From NCBI RefSeq assembly GCF_902859705.1, contig NZ_CADIJO010000001.1:434001-498000 (forward strand): a stretch of DNA of 64,000 nucleotides, given 5' to 3'. Below the pieces are notes generated by a model, which had not been told where the DNA came from, ran no database searches, and worked only from the letters and a program-made list of their open reading frames with translations. Within the stretch, counting starts at the first letter, position 1. Every line of letters starts with the position of its first letter. Below, in pieces: positions 14,775 to 22,744 of this stretch. The DNA is from Achromobacter deleyi (GTDB taxonomy: Bacteria; Pseudomonadota; Gammaproteobacteria; Burkholderiales; Burkholderiaceae_B). A program made the position numbers and the translations under genes.

Positions 14775-17285
14775 GTGTCCGCTTCATCTTGCCCGCGCCT
14801 GGGCGCTACCTTGACCGCCGGCCGCCTGGCCGTGCTTGCCGCCACCTGCGCCGGCGCCTGGCTGGCCGCTGCGCCCGCCGCCTGGGCCCAGGCGGCCCCC
14901 GCCGAGGCGCAAGCGCCCCGCTCCTACAAGATCGCCCCCGGCGCGCTTGCCGATGCGTTGACCCAGTTTGCGCGCAGCGCGGGCGTGGTGCTGTCGTTCG
15001 ACCCGGCCCAGGTGCGCGGCCTGCGCTCGGACGGGTTGGACGGCGCCTATTGGGTGGGCGCCGGTTTTGCCCGCATCCTGTCGGGCAGCGGCCTGCAGGC
15101 GCGCGGCCAGGCGGGCAATACCTGGACGCTGGTGCCGGCGCCGTCCGCGCCTGCGGGCGGAACGCACACCCTGGCGCCTGTGACGGTGTCGGGCAATTCG
15201 ATCAGTGCATTGGCCCCCACCGTGGGTTATGTGGCCGGCGCCAGCGTCAGCGCCACCAAGACCGATACCCCGTTGATCGAGACGCCGCAATCGGTGTCCG
15301 TGATCACGCGAGAGCAGATCTCGGAGCAGGGCGCGCAGACGCTGAACCAAGTGCTGCGCTACACCCCGGGCGTGGCCACGGAATCGCGCGGCGCCACCGC
15401 CACGCGCCTGGACCAGTTCAACGTGCGCGGCTTCTCGGCCTCGACCTACCTGGACGGCTTGCGCGTGTTCGGCGGCCGCGATGCGCTGCCGCAGGTCGAT
15501 GCCTACCGCCTGGAACGCGTGGATGTGCTGAAAGGCCCCGCCTCGGTGATGTACGGCCAGGGCGGCCCCGGCGGCGTGGTGAACCAGGTCAGCAAGCGGC
15601 CGCTGGAAGAGGCACAGCGCGAGGTCGAGCTGCAGGTCGGCAACTATGACTACCGGCGCGCCAACGTCGATTTCGGCGGTCCGCTGGATGAGGAAGGCAA
15701 GTACCTGTATCGCCTGGTGGGGTCGGGCTATATGTCCGATGGCCAGGTCAAGGACACCAAGGAGCGCCGCTATTTCGTGTCGCCGGCCTTCACCTGGAAG
15801 CCCAGCGGCGATACCTCGCTGACCGTGCTGACGAACTTCCAGCGCGATCCCGACATGGGTTCCTATGGCAGCGTGTCGCCGATGCGCACGCTGTTCTCGG
15901 CGCCCGATGGCAAGCGCCTGGGGCCGGATTACTACGACGGCGACGCCAACTTCGAAAAGAGCGACCGCAAGAGCTATTCGCTGGGCTACGTGCTGGATCA
16001 CCGTTTCAACGACACGTTCAAGGCCTCGCAGAGCCTGCGCTGGACCCGTTCCGAAGCGCAGTACCGCAGCATCTATGGCGCGTCCACCGCCAACTACGGC
16101 TACACCGACAAGCGCTACCTGTACCAGCAGCGCGCCTCGATCGCGACCGACGTGGAGGTCGGCGCGCTGACCATCGACAACAACCTGCAGGCGCGCTTTG
16201 ACACGGGCAAGTTCGGCCACACCGTGCTGCTGGGCTTTGACTACCAGCACGTCAAGACCGACACCTTGTCGGGCTTCGGCACCGCGCCCGCGCTGGAGGT
16301 GTTGAACCCGAACAACCACCAGAACATCCCGGTGCCGGCGTTCTCGACCGACGCCACCACCAAGCAATACCAGACCGGCCTGTACTTCCAGGACCAGATC
16401 AAGATCGACCGCCTGTCGGTGCTGCTGGGCGGGCGCTACGACTGGTCGCGCAACGTCGGCGAGACCACCACCATCGCCACCGGCCGGGTCGCGCCGTCGT
16501 CGCTGAGCGCCGAAGCGTTCACCGGCCGTTTCGGGGTGATCTACAACTTCGACAACGGCGTGGCGCCGTACTTCAGCTATTCCGAATCGTTTGAGCCGCA
16601 ATCGGGCACGGGCTGGAACAACGCGCCGTTCAAGCCGATCGAGGGCAACCAGTACGAGGTCGGCATCAAGTACCAGCCGCCGGGCAGCGCCACGATGCTG
16701 TCGGTGGCGGCGTTCGACATCCGCCGCGAGAACATGACCACCACCGATCCGGACCCGACGCACCTGTGCGGCACGTCCAACGCCCGCTGCCAGGTGCAGG
16801 CGGGCGAGCTGCGCACGCAGGGCATCGAGCTGGAAGCCAAGACCGAGCCGATGCGTGGCCTGACGCTGCTGGCCGGCTACTCGCTGCTGGACAACGCCTA
16901 TTCCAAGGCCAACCCCAACCTGACCGGCTTCAACCTGAAGGGCAAGTCGCCCGTAGGCGTGCCGTCGCAGCAGGCGTCGGCGTGGGCCCGCTACCAGTTG
17001 CAGGGCGGTCCGCTGGCCGGCCTGGGCGTGGGCGGTGGCGTGCGCTACATCGGCTCGTCGTACGTGGATGATGCCAACACCATCAAGGTACCGTCGGTCA
17101 CGCTGTTCGACCTGATGCTGGACTACGACCTGGGCCGCATGTCGCCGTCACTCAAGGGCATGCAGGTGGCGCTGAACGTGCAGAACCTGTTCGACAAGGA
17201 ATACATCGCTTCGTGCTCGGGCGATTCCTGGTGCTGGTACGGGTACCAGCGTTCGATCAAGGCCAGCCTGCGTTATCGCTGGTAA
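14775..17285 (+). CDS. TonB-dependent siderophore receptor with N-terminal signalling (STN) domain
   Basis: 836 residues from GTG 14775 with CAGGGAG six bases upstream. After a long signal peptide (to about 40), an STN signalling domain spans about 50-120 (YKIAPGALADALTQFARSAG). A plug domain follows with TPLIETPQSVSVITREQI and VDVLKGPASVMYGQGGPGG. The beta-barrel ends in the aromatic YRW. A paired-Cys motif near the C-terminus, IASCSGDSWCWYGYQRS, resembles FhuA/FoxA-type hydroxamate siderophore receptors. With the sigma and FecR-type genes it forms a cell-surface signalling system. The exact siderophore cannot be read from sequence. Confidence 0.95.
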   Translation: MSASSCPRLGATLTAGRLAVLAATCAGAWLAAAPAAWAQAAPAEAQAPRSYKIAPGALADALTQFARSAGVVLSFDPAQVRGLRSDGLDGAYWVGAGFARILSGSGLQARGQAGNTWTLVPAPSAPAGGTHTLAPVTVSGNSISALAPTVGYVAGASVSATKTDTPLIETPQSVSVITREQISEQGAQTLNQVLRYTPGVATESRGATATRLDQFNVRGFSASTYLDGLRVFGGRDALPQVDAYRLERVDVLKGPASVMYGQGGPGGVVNQVSKRPLEEAQREVELQVGNYDYRRANVDFGGPLDEEGKYLYRLVGSGYMSDGQVKDTKERRYFVSPAFTWKPSGDTSLTVLTNFQRDPDMGSYGSVSPMRTLFSAPDGKRLGPDYYDGDANFEKSDRKSYSLGYVLDHRFNDTFKASQSLRWTRSEAQYRSIYGASTANYGYTDKRYLYQQRASIATDVEVGALTIDNNLQARFDTGKFGHTVLLGFDYQHVKTDTLSGFGTAPALEVLNPNNHQNIPVPAFSTDATTKQYQTGLYFQDQIKIDRLSVLLGGRYDWSRNVGETTTIATGRVAPSSLSAEAFTGRFGVIYNFDNGVAPYFSYSESFEPQSGTGWNNAPFKPIEGNQYEVGIKYQPPGSATMLSVAAFDIRRENMTTTDPDPTHLCGTSNARCQVQAGELRTQGIELEAKTEPMRGLTLLAGYSLLDNAYSKANPNLTGFNLKGKSPVGVPSQQASAWARYQLQGGPLAGLGVGGGVRYIGSSYVDDANTIKVPSVTLFDLMLDYDLGRMSPSLKGMQVALNVQNLFDKEYIASCSGDSWCWYGYQRSIKASLRYRW

Positions 17286-17429
17286 GCCTGGCCCCAGGGC
17301 CCGCGCACGGCCGCGGGCGTCTGGGGTAGGTACTGTTTCGTAGTGAGAATGGTTATAATTCAGACCCTGCCGACACGCAATCCGCCGCGGGGCGGGCCCA
17401 GATCGGCGCAGACAACAGGAAAATCGACA

Positions 17430-18062
17430 ATGAAATTCGCAAGGACTTTGGCAGCCATCGCGCTGCTGGGCAGCGCCGGCGCGGCGCAGGCGCACTTCGT
17501 CTGGCTGGAACGGGCCGATCAGGGCCCGGCGAAAGCCTACTTCGGCGAATGGGCGGATGACCTGCGCGAAAAGCGCGACGGCCTGCTGGGCAAGGTCCTG
17601 GTGGCGCCGGTGGTGACCGGCGCCGATGGCAAGGCGCTGAAGGCGTCGGCCGAAGGCGCGGATTTCGTCGAGTTTCCCGCCAGCGGCAAGGGCGATGTGC
17701 GCCTGTCGCAGCCGATCCAGTTCAAGGAAACGCTGATGCAGTACGGCGCCAAGGCCGGCCGCAGCGACACCGAGGGCAAGCTGGACCTGGAACTGGTGCC
17801 GGCCGCCGCGGGCAGCAATACGTTCGTGCTGCACTTCAAGGGCAAGCCCCTGGCCAAGACCGAAGTCACTGTGTTCGGCCCGCCCAAGTGGGAAAAGCGC
17901 TTCCATAGCGACGAAAACGGCCGCATCGAGATCACCACCCCGTGGCCGGGCCAGTACGTGCTGGAAGCCGCCCACGTCGTCGAAGAAGCTGGCCAGACCG
18001 ACGGCAAGGCCTATACCAAGATCCGCTACGTTTCCACCCTGACCTTCAACGTGACCAAGTGA
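17430..18062 (+). CDS. Periplasmic DUF4198 family protein
   Basis: 210 residues from ATG 17430, with CAGGAAA upstream; the longer frame from 17343 has no signal sequence. A signal peptide (cleavage near AQA-HFVW, about residue 20) leaves an N-terminal His on the mature protein. That start, HFVWLE, is typical of DUF4198 proteins, which resemble NikM-type periplasmic components of metal uptake. It lies between the receptor and PepSY membrane genes and probably helps metal handling at the inner membrane; the role is inferred. A weakly Fur-box-like GAGAATGGTTATAATTC lies at 17345-17361. Confidence 0.85.
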   Translation: MKFARTLAAIALLGSAGAAQAHFVWLERADQGPAKAYFGEWADDLREKRDGLLGKVLVAPVVTGADGKALKASAEGADFVEFPASGKGDVRLSQPIQFKETLMQYGAKAGRSDTEGKLDLELVPAAAGSNTFVLHFKGKPLAKTEVTVFGPPKWEKRFHSDENGRIEITTPWPGQYVLEAAHVVEEAGQTDGKAYTKIRYVSTLTFNVTK

Positions 18063-18085
18063 AAGCTCCCGCAGCCGGCGCAGGC

Positions 18086-18367
18086 ATGATGCGCTACCGT
18101 TTTGCCGTGGCCTCCCGGACGGTGGCCGCCATTCTTGGCGGCTACGGCCTGGCCTCGGCGGCTGCGGCCTGCCTGGCTGTGTGGCTGCCCCTGCAACGCG
18201 CCGAGGCCGTCGTCACGGCGCAGATGGTGTCCTTCGTGGTCTACACCTGTGGCGTCATCTGGGTGTTCGCCACCCGCAACGCCTGGCGCGCCTGGGCGGG
18301 CATCGTGGTGCCGGCGGCAGTGTTCGGCGGCCTGTTCCTGGCCCACGGGCTGGTGGGGGCGGCATGA
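18086..18367 (+). CDS. Small membrane protein, DUF3649 type
   Basis: 93 residues from the first of two adjacent ATG codons (18086, 18089). An in-frame GTG at 18059 overlaps the stop of the previous gene and would add nine residues. Three hydrophobic segments are visible (TVAAILGGYGLASAAAACLA; MVSFVVYTCGVIWVFA; IVVPAAVFGGLFLAHGLV). DUF3649 proteins occur with PepSY and DUF3325 genes beside TonB receptors. Its ATGA overlap with the next gene suggests translational coupling. The molecular function is unknown. Confidence 0.8.
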   Translation: MMRYRFAVASRTVAAILGGYGLASAAAACLAVWLPLQRAEAVVTAQMVSFVVYTCGVIWVFATRNAWRAWAGIVVPAAVFGGLFLAHGLVGAA

Positions 18368-19992
18368 AACCGAATACCGGAAAAGCGCAAGGCGAAGAAG
18401 GCCTGCGCCAATCCATGTCGTGGTTGCACACCTGGTCGGGGTTGATCTTCGGCTGGGTGCTGTTCGCGATGTTCCTGACCGGCACGCTGGCGTTCTTCCG
18501 TCCCGAGATCACCCGCTGGATGCAGCCGGAGATCCAGGTACAGAAGGCCCCCGTGCTGGAATCCGTGACGCTGGCGCAGCGCTACCTGACCGAACACGCG
18601 CCCGACGCCAAGCGCTGGTTCATCACCCCGCCGTCGGATCGCGAACCCGAGATCTCGCTGCTGTACCAGGTGCCCAAGCCCAAGCCGGGCGAACGCGGCT
18701 TCGTGCGCGTCAAACTCGACCCGCACAGCGGCCAGGCGCTGGCCGGACGCGAGACCCGCGGCGGCGACTTTTTCTACCGTTTCCACTTCGAACTGGAAAC
18801 CGCATTCCCGTGGGGCCGCTGGCTGGCCAGCATTGCCGGCATGTTCATGCTGGTGGCCATCATCAGCGGCATCATCACGCACAAGAAGATCTTCGCTGAC
18901 TTCTTTACCTTCCGGCCGAAGAAGGGCGGGCAACGCGCCTGGATGGATGGCCACAATGCGCTGTCGGTGCTGGGGTTGCCGTTTCACCTGATGATCACCT
19001 TCAGCGGGCTGGTGCTGTTCATGACCATGCTGATGCCCGCCGGGATTCTGGCGGTGTATGAAAACCCGCGCCAGTACACCGACGACGTGTTCGCGTCGTT
19101 CAAGGTCACGCCGCCGCGCAACGAGCCGGCGCCGCTGGTCGATATCGCCCCGCTGGTGGACCAGGCGCAACAGCGCTGGCATGGCCGCGTGGGCCGCGTC
19201 ACGGTCAACAACCCTGGCGACGCGGGCGCCACCGTTACCGTGACCCGCGATGCGGCCGATGGCGTGTCCTATGGCCGGCTATCGCCCTACCTGCGTTTCG
19301 ACGGGGTGAGCGGCACGGTGCAGGAAGGGCAGGATGAACTCAGTCCCACCGTGCGCACGGCCGGCGTGATCGTCGGCCTGCACCTGGGCCTGTTTGCCGA
19401 ACCGCTGCTGCGCTGGTTGTATTTCCTGGTCAGCCTGGCGGGCACCGCCATGGTCGGCAGTGGCTTGGTGTTGTGGATTTCGAAGCGGCGCCAGAAGGCG
19501 CGTCCCGGCGCGCGCGAAGCCTTTTCGCTGCGGCTGGTGGACGGCCTGAATGCCGGCACCATCGCCGGCCTGTTCATCGCGGTGGCGGCGTTCTTCTGGG
19601 CCAATCGTCTGGTGCCCGCCGACCTGCCGGGCCGCCAGCTCTGGGAAACGCGTGCCTTCTTCGCCGCCTGGGGCCTGTCGCTGGTGTATGCGTTCGTGTT
19701 CCAGAAGCGCAAGTGGCAAGACCTGCTGTCCGCGGCCGCCGCGTCGCTGGCGCTGGTGCCGGTGGTCAACGCGCTCACCACGTCGCGCCATCTGGGCGTG
19801 TCGCTGCCGGCGGGCGACTGGGTCATGGCGGGATTCGACCTGACCTGCCTGGCCGGCGCGCTGCTGCTGGCCTGGATGGCGCGCAAGGCCGCCCGGGCCC
19901 GCAAGGCGCCGTCCAAGACGGCCGCGAAGGCCTCCGCCAGGACGGCCGGCCACGCGCATCCCACTTCCGAAGCTGCCTATGAACCGAGGTGA
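18364..19992 (+). CDS. PepSY-associated transmembrane protein (iron-reductase type)
   Basis: 542 residues from ATG 18364, overlapping the previous stop as ATGA. The pattern matches large PepSY/PiuB-type proteins. A first membrane helix follows the conserved LHTWSGLIFGWVLFAMFLTG, and further helices lie near 153-172, 214-240 and 340-375. Conserved histidines occur in WLHTW and in GHNALSVLGLPFHLMITFSG. These proteins are thought to reduce ferric siderophores or move electrons in the inner membrane. An Ala/Lys-rich tail ends the protein. It belongs with the receptor, DUF4198, DUF3649 and DUF3325 genes. Confidence 0.88.
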   Translation: MKPNTGKAQGEEGLRQSMSWLHTWSGLIFGWVLFAMFLTGTLAFFRPEITRWMQPEIQVQKAPVLESVTLAQRYLTEHAPDAKRWFITPPSDREPEISLLYQVPKPKPGERGFVRVKLDPHSGQALAGRETRGGDFFYRFHFELETAFPWGRWLASIAGMFMLVAIISGIITHKKIFADFFTFRPKKGGQRAWMDGHNALSVLGLPFHLMITFSGLVLFMTMLMPAGILAVYENPRQYTDDVFASFKVTPPRNEPAPLVDIAPLVDQAQQRWHGRVGRVTVNNPGDAGATVTVTRDAADGVSYGRLSPYLRFDGVSGTVQEGQDELSPTVRTAGVIVGLHLGLFAEPLLRWLYFLVSLAGTAMVGSGLVLWISKRRQKARPGAREAFSLRLVDGLNAGTIAGLFIAVAAFFWANRLVPADLPGRQLWETRAFFAAWGLSLVYAFVFQKRKWQDLLSAAAASLALVPVVNALTTSRHLGVSLPAGDWVMAGFDLTCLAGALLLAWMARKAARARKAPSKTAAKASARTAGHAHPTSEAAYEPR

Positions 19993-19998
19993 TACGCC

Positions 19999-20322
19999 AT
20001 GACGCTTGCCGCCTTCTGCCTGGCCTACGCGGGGTTTTCCGCCCTGTGCCTGGGCATGGACCGTCACTACGAAGACCTGTTCGACCGAGCCTTGCCGCGG
20101 CGCCACCGGCTGCCGCTGCGGGCGTTCGGCTGGGGCGCGCTGGCCTTGTCGCTGTGCGCGTCGGCCGCGGTCTGGGGCTGGAGCTATGGCACGGTGGAAT
20201 GGATCGGCATTCTCAGCATCGCGGGCCTGCTGCTGATCTGGTTCCTGACCTTCCGTCCGCGCGCCGCCCTGACGGCGGGCGGCCTGTGCGCGCTGGCCGC
20301 CCCGGTGCTGGCCGTCCTGTAG
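19999..20322 (+). CDS. Small membrane protein, DUF3325 type
   Basis: 107 residues, starting six bases after the PepSY gene. Three hydrophobic helices are visible ([57 protein letters not shown]), with the DUF3325 feature [12 protein letters not shown] after the first. It is the usual last member of the DUF3649-PepSY-DUF3325 set found beside siderophore receptors. Function is unknown beyond that association. Confidence 0.82.
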   Translation: MTLAAFCLAYAGFSALCLGMDRHYEDLFDRALPRRHRLPLRAFGWGALALSLCASAAVWGWSYGTVEWIGILSIAGLLLIWFLTFRPRAALTAGGLCALAAPVLAVL

Positions 20323-20416
20323 GCGTCGGGACGGCGCCACCGGGCCCGGCACGGGCCGTGGCGGGCGGCGCGGCACGTTACACTGGGCTTTTCTCCACGC
20401 AACCGCCTCATCGTCC

Positions 20417-21769
20417 ATGAATACCCGCGTCCTCACTGGCATCACCACCTCCGGAACTCCCCACCTTGGCAACTACGCCGGCGCGATCCGCCCTGCGGTC
20501 CAGGCCAGCACGCAACCGGGTGTCGACGCGTTTTTCTTCCTGGCCGACTACCATGCGCTGATCAAGTGCGATGATCCGGCCCGCGTCGCGCGCTCGCGGC
20601 TCGAGATCGCCGCCACCTGGCTGGCGGTCGGACTGGACCCCGAACGCGTCACGTTCTATCGCCAATCCGACATTCCCGAAATTCCCGAGCTGAGCTGGCT
20701 GCTGACCTGCGTCACGGCCAAAGGCCTGATGAACCGCGCGCACGCGTACAAGGCATCGGTCGACCAGAACGTGGCCAAGGGCGTGGACCCCGACGACGGC
20801 GTGACGATGGGGCTGTTCTCGTACCCGGTGCTGATGGCGGCGGACATCGTGATGTTCAATGCCAACAAGGTGCCGGTGGGGCGCGACCAGATCCAGCATC
20901 TGGAAATGGCGCGCGACATCGCCCAGCGCTTCAACCACCTGTACGGCCGCGATTACTTCACGCTGCCCGAGGTCGCCATCGAAGAAGACGTGGCCACCTT
21001 GCCGGGGCTGGACGGCCGCAAGATGTCCAAGAGCTACAACAACACGATTCCGCTGTTCGAAGGCGGCGCCAAGGCGCTGCGCGCCTCGATCATGCGCATC
21101 GTGACCGACTCGCTCGAGCCCGGCCAGCCCAAGGACGCCGAAGGCTCGCACCTGTACACCATCTACCGCGCCTTCGCCACGCAGGCCGAGGCCGCCGCCT
21201 TCCGCAAGCAGCTCGAAGAAGGGCTGGGCTGGGGCGAAGCCAAGCAGGCGCTGTACGACCATCTTGAAAACCTGCTGGCGCCGATGCGCGAGCGCTACTT
21301 CGACCTGATGGCCAACCCCGGCCGCATCGAAGACGTGCTGCAGGCCGGCGCCGTCAAGGCCCGCAAACTGGCCGTGCCGATGATGCGCGAACTGCGCGAA
21401 GCCGTGGGCCTGCGCAACCTGAACGCCCAGGCGCCGGCCAAGAGCACGCAGGCCAAGAAGGAAAAGGGCAAGGGCGCGCGCTTTGTCAGCTTCCGCGACG
21501 AAGACGGCAGCTTCCGCTTCCGCCTGCTGGCGGCCGATGGCGAAGAACTGCTGCTGTCGCAAGGCTTTGCCGACCCCAAGGAAGCCGGGGCGCTGATGCG
21601 CCGCCTGCAGGCCGAATCGCCCGACACGCTGCTGCAAACCACCGACGCCGGCCCGGCCGCCGTGCTCGATGGCGTGGCCGTGGCCACGGCGCCGGCCGGC
21701 GCCCAGGGCGATGCCCAGGCCTTGCTGGCCAAGGCGCGCGAAGCGCTGGCGTCGATGTCGCAGGAATAA
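20417..21769 (+). CDS. trpS: Tryptophan-tRNA ligase with C-terminal extension
   Basis: 450 residues against about 330-340 for common TrpS. The catalytic core is normal: HIGH-like HLGN at 16-19, [21 protein letters not shown], and KMSKS at 202-206. After residue about 340 comes a Lys/Ala linker, then a domain near 355-400 with [20 protein letters not shown] and [10 protein letters not shown]. This resembles the YegP-like DUF1508 fold (my assignment by pattern). Long TrpS proteins of this type are known in related Burkholderiales. It charges tRNA(Trp). A strong terminator follows. Confidence 0.95.
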   Translation: MNTRVLTGITTSGTPHLGNYAGAIRPAVQASTQPGVDAFFFLADYHALIKCDDPARVARSRLEIAATWLAVGLDPERVTFYRQSDIPEIPELSWLLTCVTAKGLMNRAHAYKASVDQNVAKGVDPDDGVTMGLFSYPVLMAADIVMFNANKVPVGRDQIQHLEMARDIAQRFNHLYGRDYFTLPEVAIEEDVATLPGLDGRKMSKSYNNTIPLFEGGAKALRASIMRIVTDSLEPGQPKDAEGSHLYTIYRAFATQAEAAAFRKQLEEGLGWGEAKQALYDHLENLLAPMRERYFDLMANPGRIEDVLQAGAVKARKLAVPMMRELREAVGLRNLNAQAPAKSTQAKKEKGKGARFVSFRDEDGSFRFRLLAADGEELLLSQGFADPKEAGALMRRLQAESPDTLLQTTDAGPAAVLDGVAVATAPAGAQGDAQALLAKAREALASMSQE

Positions 21770-21816
21770 GCGCGCGTTGGGCGGCGCGCACTGCGCCGCC
21801 TGTTCAAGGTTTGTCC

Positions 21817-21842
21817 AGGCGCCGCGTCAGCGGCGCCTTTTT
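21817..21842 (+). terminator. Terminator after trpS
   Basis: Perfect 9-bp stem AGGCGCCGC / GCGGCGCCT with loop GTCA, followed by a T run. It lies 47 bases after trpS and just before the convergent unknown gene. Confidence 0.92.
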
Positions 21843-21863
21843 CATGGGTTCCGGCGCTGCCGT

Positions 21864-22367
21864 TCAGCGCGTCGCGCTGCTCACGATGCGGCCGTCGCGC
21901 ACCTGAAAGCGCTGGGCGCTGCCCTGGCCCGCGATCTCCAGCATGTCGCCCGACGAATAGCCGGTGACGTTCGGGCAATCCAGCCATTCCGGGTTGATGA
22001 ACGGAAAATACTTCAGCGTGCCGCTGCCCTGGCTGACGAAATCGAACGTGGTGTTGGCGACCACTTCCGGGTCCCATTGGCTGGCGTCGAAGATCAGCGC
22101 GCAGCCGGCGCCGATGCGATACACGATGCTGGCGCCCATGCTGGCAAAGCCCAGCGCGCCCACGTGCAGCTGGGCGCCGTTGACCAGTTCGATCACGCGG
22201 CTACCCAGGCGTTCCAGGGTGATGTGCTTGAAGGTGACTTCGGCGCCGTCCACGGTCAGGTGGGCGTACTGGCCCAGCGTGACTTCGTTGTAGGCGCCGC
22301 TCAGGCTCGCTTCTTTTTCGGTAATGGTTGCCGCTTCATTGGCGGCAAGCGTAATGGTATTGCGCAT
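21864..22367 (-). CDS. Unrecognised protein, beta-rich
   Basis: 167 residues from ATG 22367, with GGAG about 10 bases upstream in the gene sense. I do not recognise the family. The sequence alternates short hydrophobic strands with turns (ATITEKEASLSGAYNEVTLG; RVIELVNGAQLHVGALGF; TLKYFPFINPEWLDCPNVTG), as in beta-roll or cupin-like proteins. It has two or three Cys, no signal peptide and no membrane segment. Codon use looks like the neighbours. It stands alone, convergent with trpS and downstream of an AT-richer region. A narrow lineage-specific gene is possible. Confidence 0.7.
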   Translation of the reverse strand: MRNTITLAANEAATITEKEASLSGAYNEVTLGQYAHLTVDGAEVTFKHITLERLGSRVIELVNGAQLHVGALGFASMGASIVYRIGAGCALIFDASQWDPEVVANTTFDFVSQGSGTLKYFPFINPEWLDCPNVTGYSSGDMLEIAGQGSAQRFQVRDGRIVSSATR

Positions 22368-22596
22368 GGCGGACGGATCTCCGGTCTCTCAGGGTATGGC
22401 GCATGTTGTTCTTGTGCTTCTACCCGATAGACGCTTGCGCCGCCGCTCGCCTGATCGTGGGTCTGCTGTCGCCGTGCCGGTCCGAGGCCAACGGCGTTTT
22501 ATTATTTGGACACAATTCGATATTTTCTCTTATTTTTATTGCGCAGGGCTTGAGGGATCGCAAGGAAATCGGCCCATTGCGGGAAAGTCCTTAGTT

Positions 22597-22674
22597 GAAT
22601 GACAACCCCGAAATGACGCCCCGAAGTGACGCCCCGAAGTGGCACCCCGAAGTGACACCCTGAAATGACAACCG
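22597..22674. repeat. 13-bp tandem repeat, six copies
   Basis: Six consecutive 13-base units of the form GAARTGRCRMCCC, for example GAAGTGACGCCCC, GAAGTGGCACCCC and GAAGTGACACCCT. Units differ at one to three positions. The unit length is not a multiple of three and the array lies between genes. Copy number could vary between strains. Confidence 0.9.
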
Positions 22675-22690
22675 GCGCCTGAGCGCCGGT
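22671..22690 (-). terminator. Hairpin downstream of tex
   Basis: ACCGGCGC and GCGCCGGT form a perfect 8-bp stem with a four-base loop, 54 bases beyond the tex stop on the tex strand. The bases that follow are only weakly T-rich (TGTCATTTC), so this is a probable but weak terminator. It abuts the tandem repeat. Confidence 0.55.
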
Positions 22691-22744
22691 TGGGGACCTG
22701 CCGGTTGCGTCCTGGCTGCCTTGTGAGGGCAGGCCAGGGCAAGA

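Larger units (their letters stand above)
22368..22744. other. 377-base non-coding region between the unknown gene and tex
   Basis: I see no convincing gene. Bases 22496-22545 are AT-rich and are the likely promoter area of the leftward unknown gene. Bases 22597-22674 hold a 13-bp tandem repeat, then a hairpin (22671-22690). Short open frames cross the repeat, but they lack a ribosome site and have no protein-like composition. Confidence 0.7.

Noticed and set aside
17345-17361. Second Fur box before the DUF4198 gene
   Set aside because: GAGAATGGTTATAATTC is only a partial match; I mention it in the gene entry but do not list it as a site.
22597-22674. CRISPR-like array
   Set aside because: The 13-base units are contiguous without spacers, and no cas genes are near.
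22403-22742. Short open frames on both strands in the gap between the unknown gene and tex
   Set aside because: No ribosome site and no protein-like pattern; the minus one merely reads through the tandem repeat.
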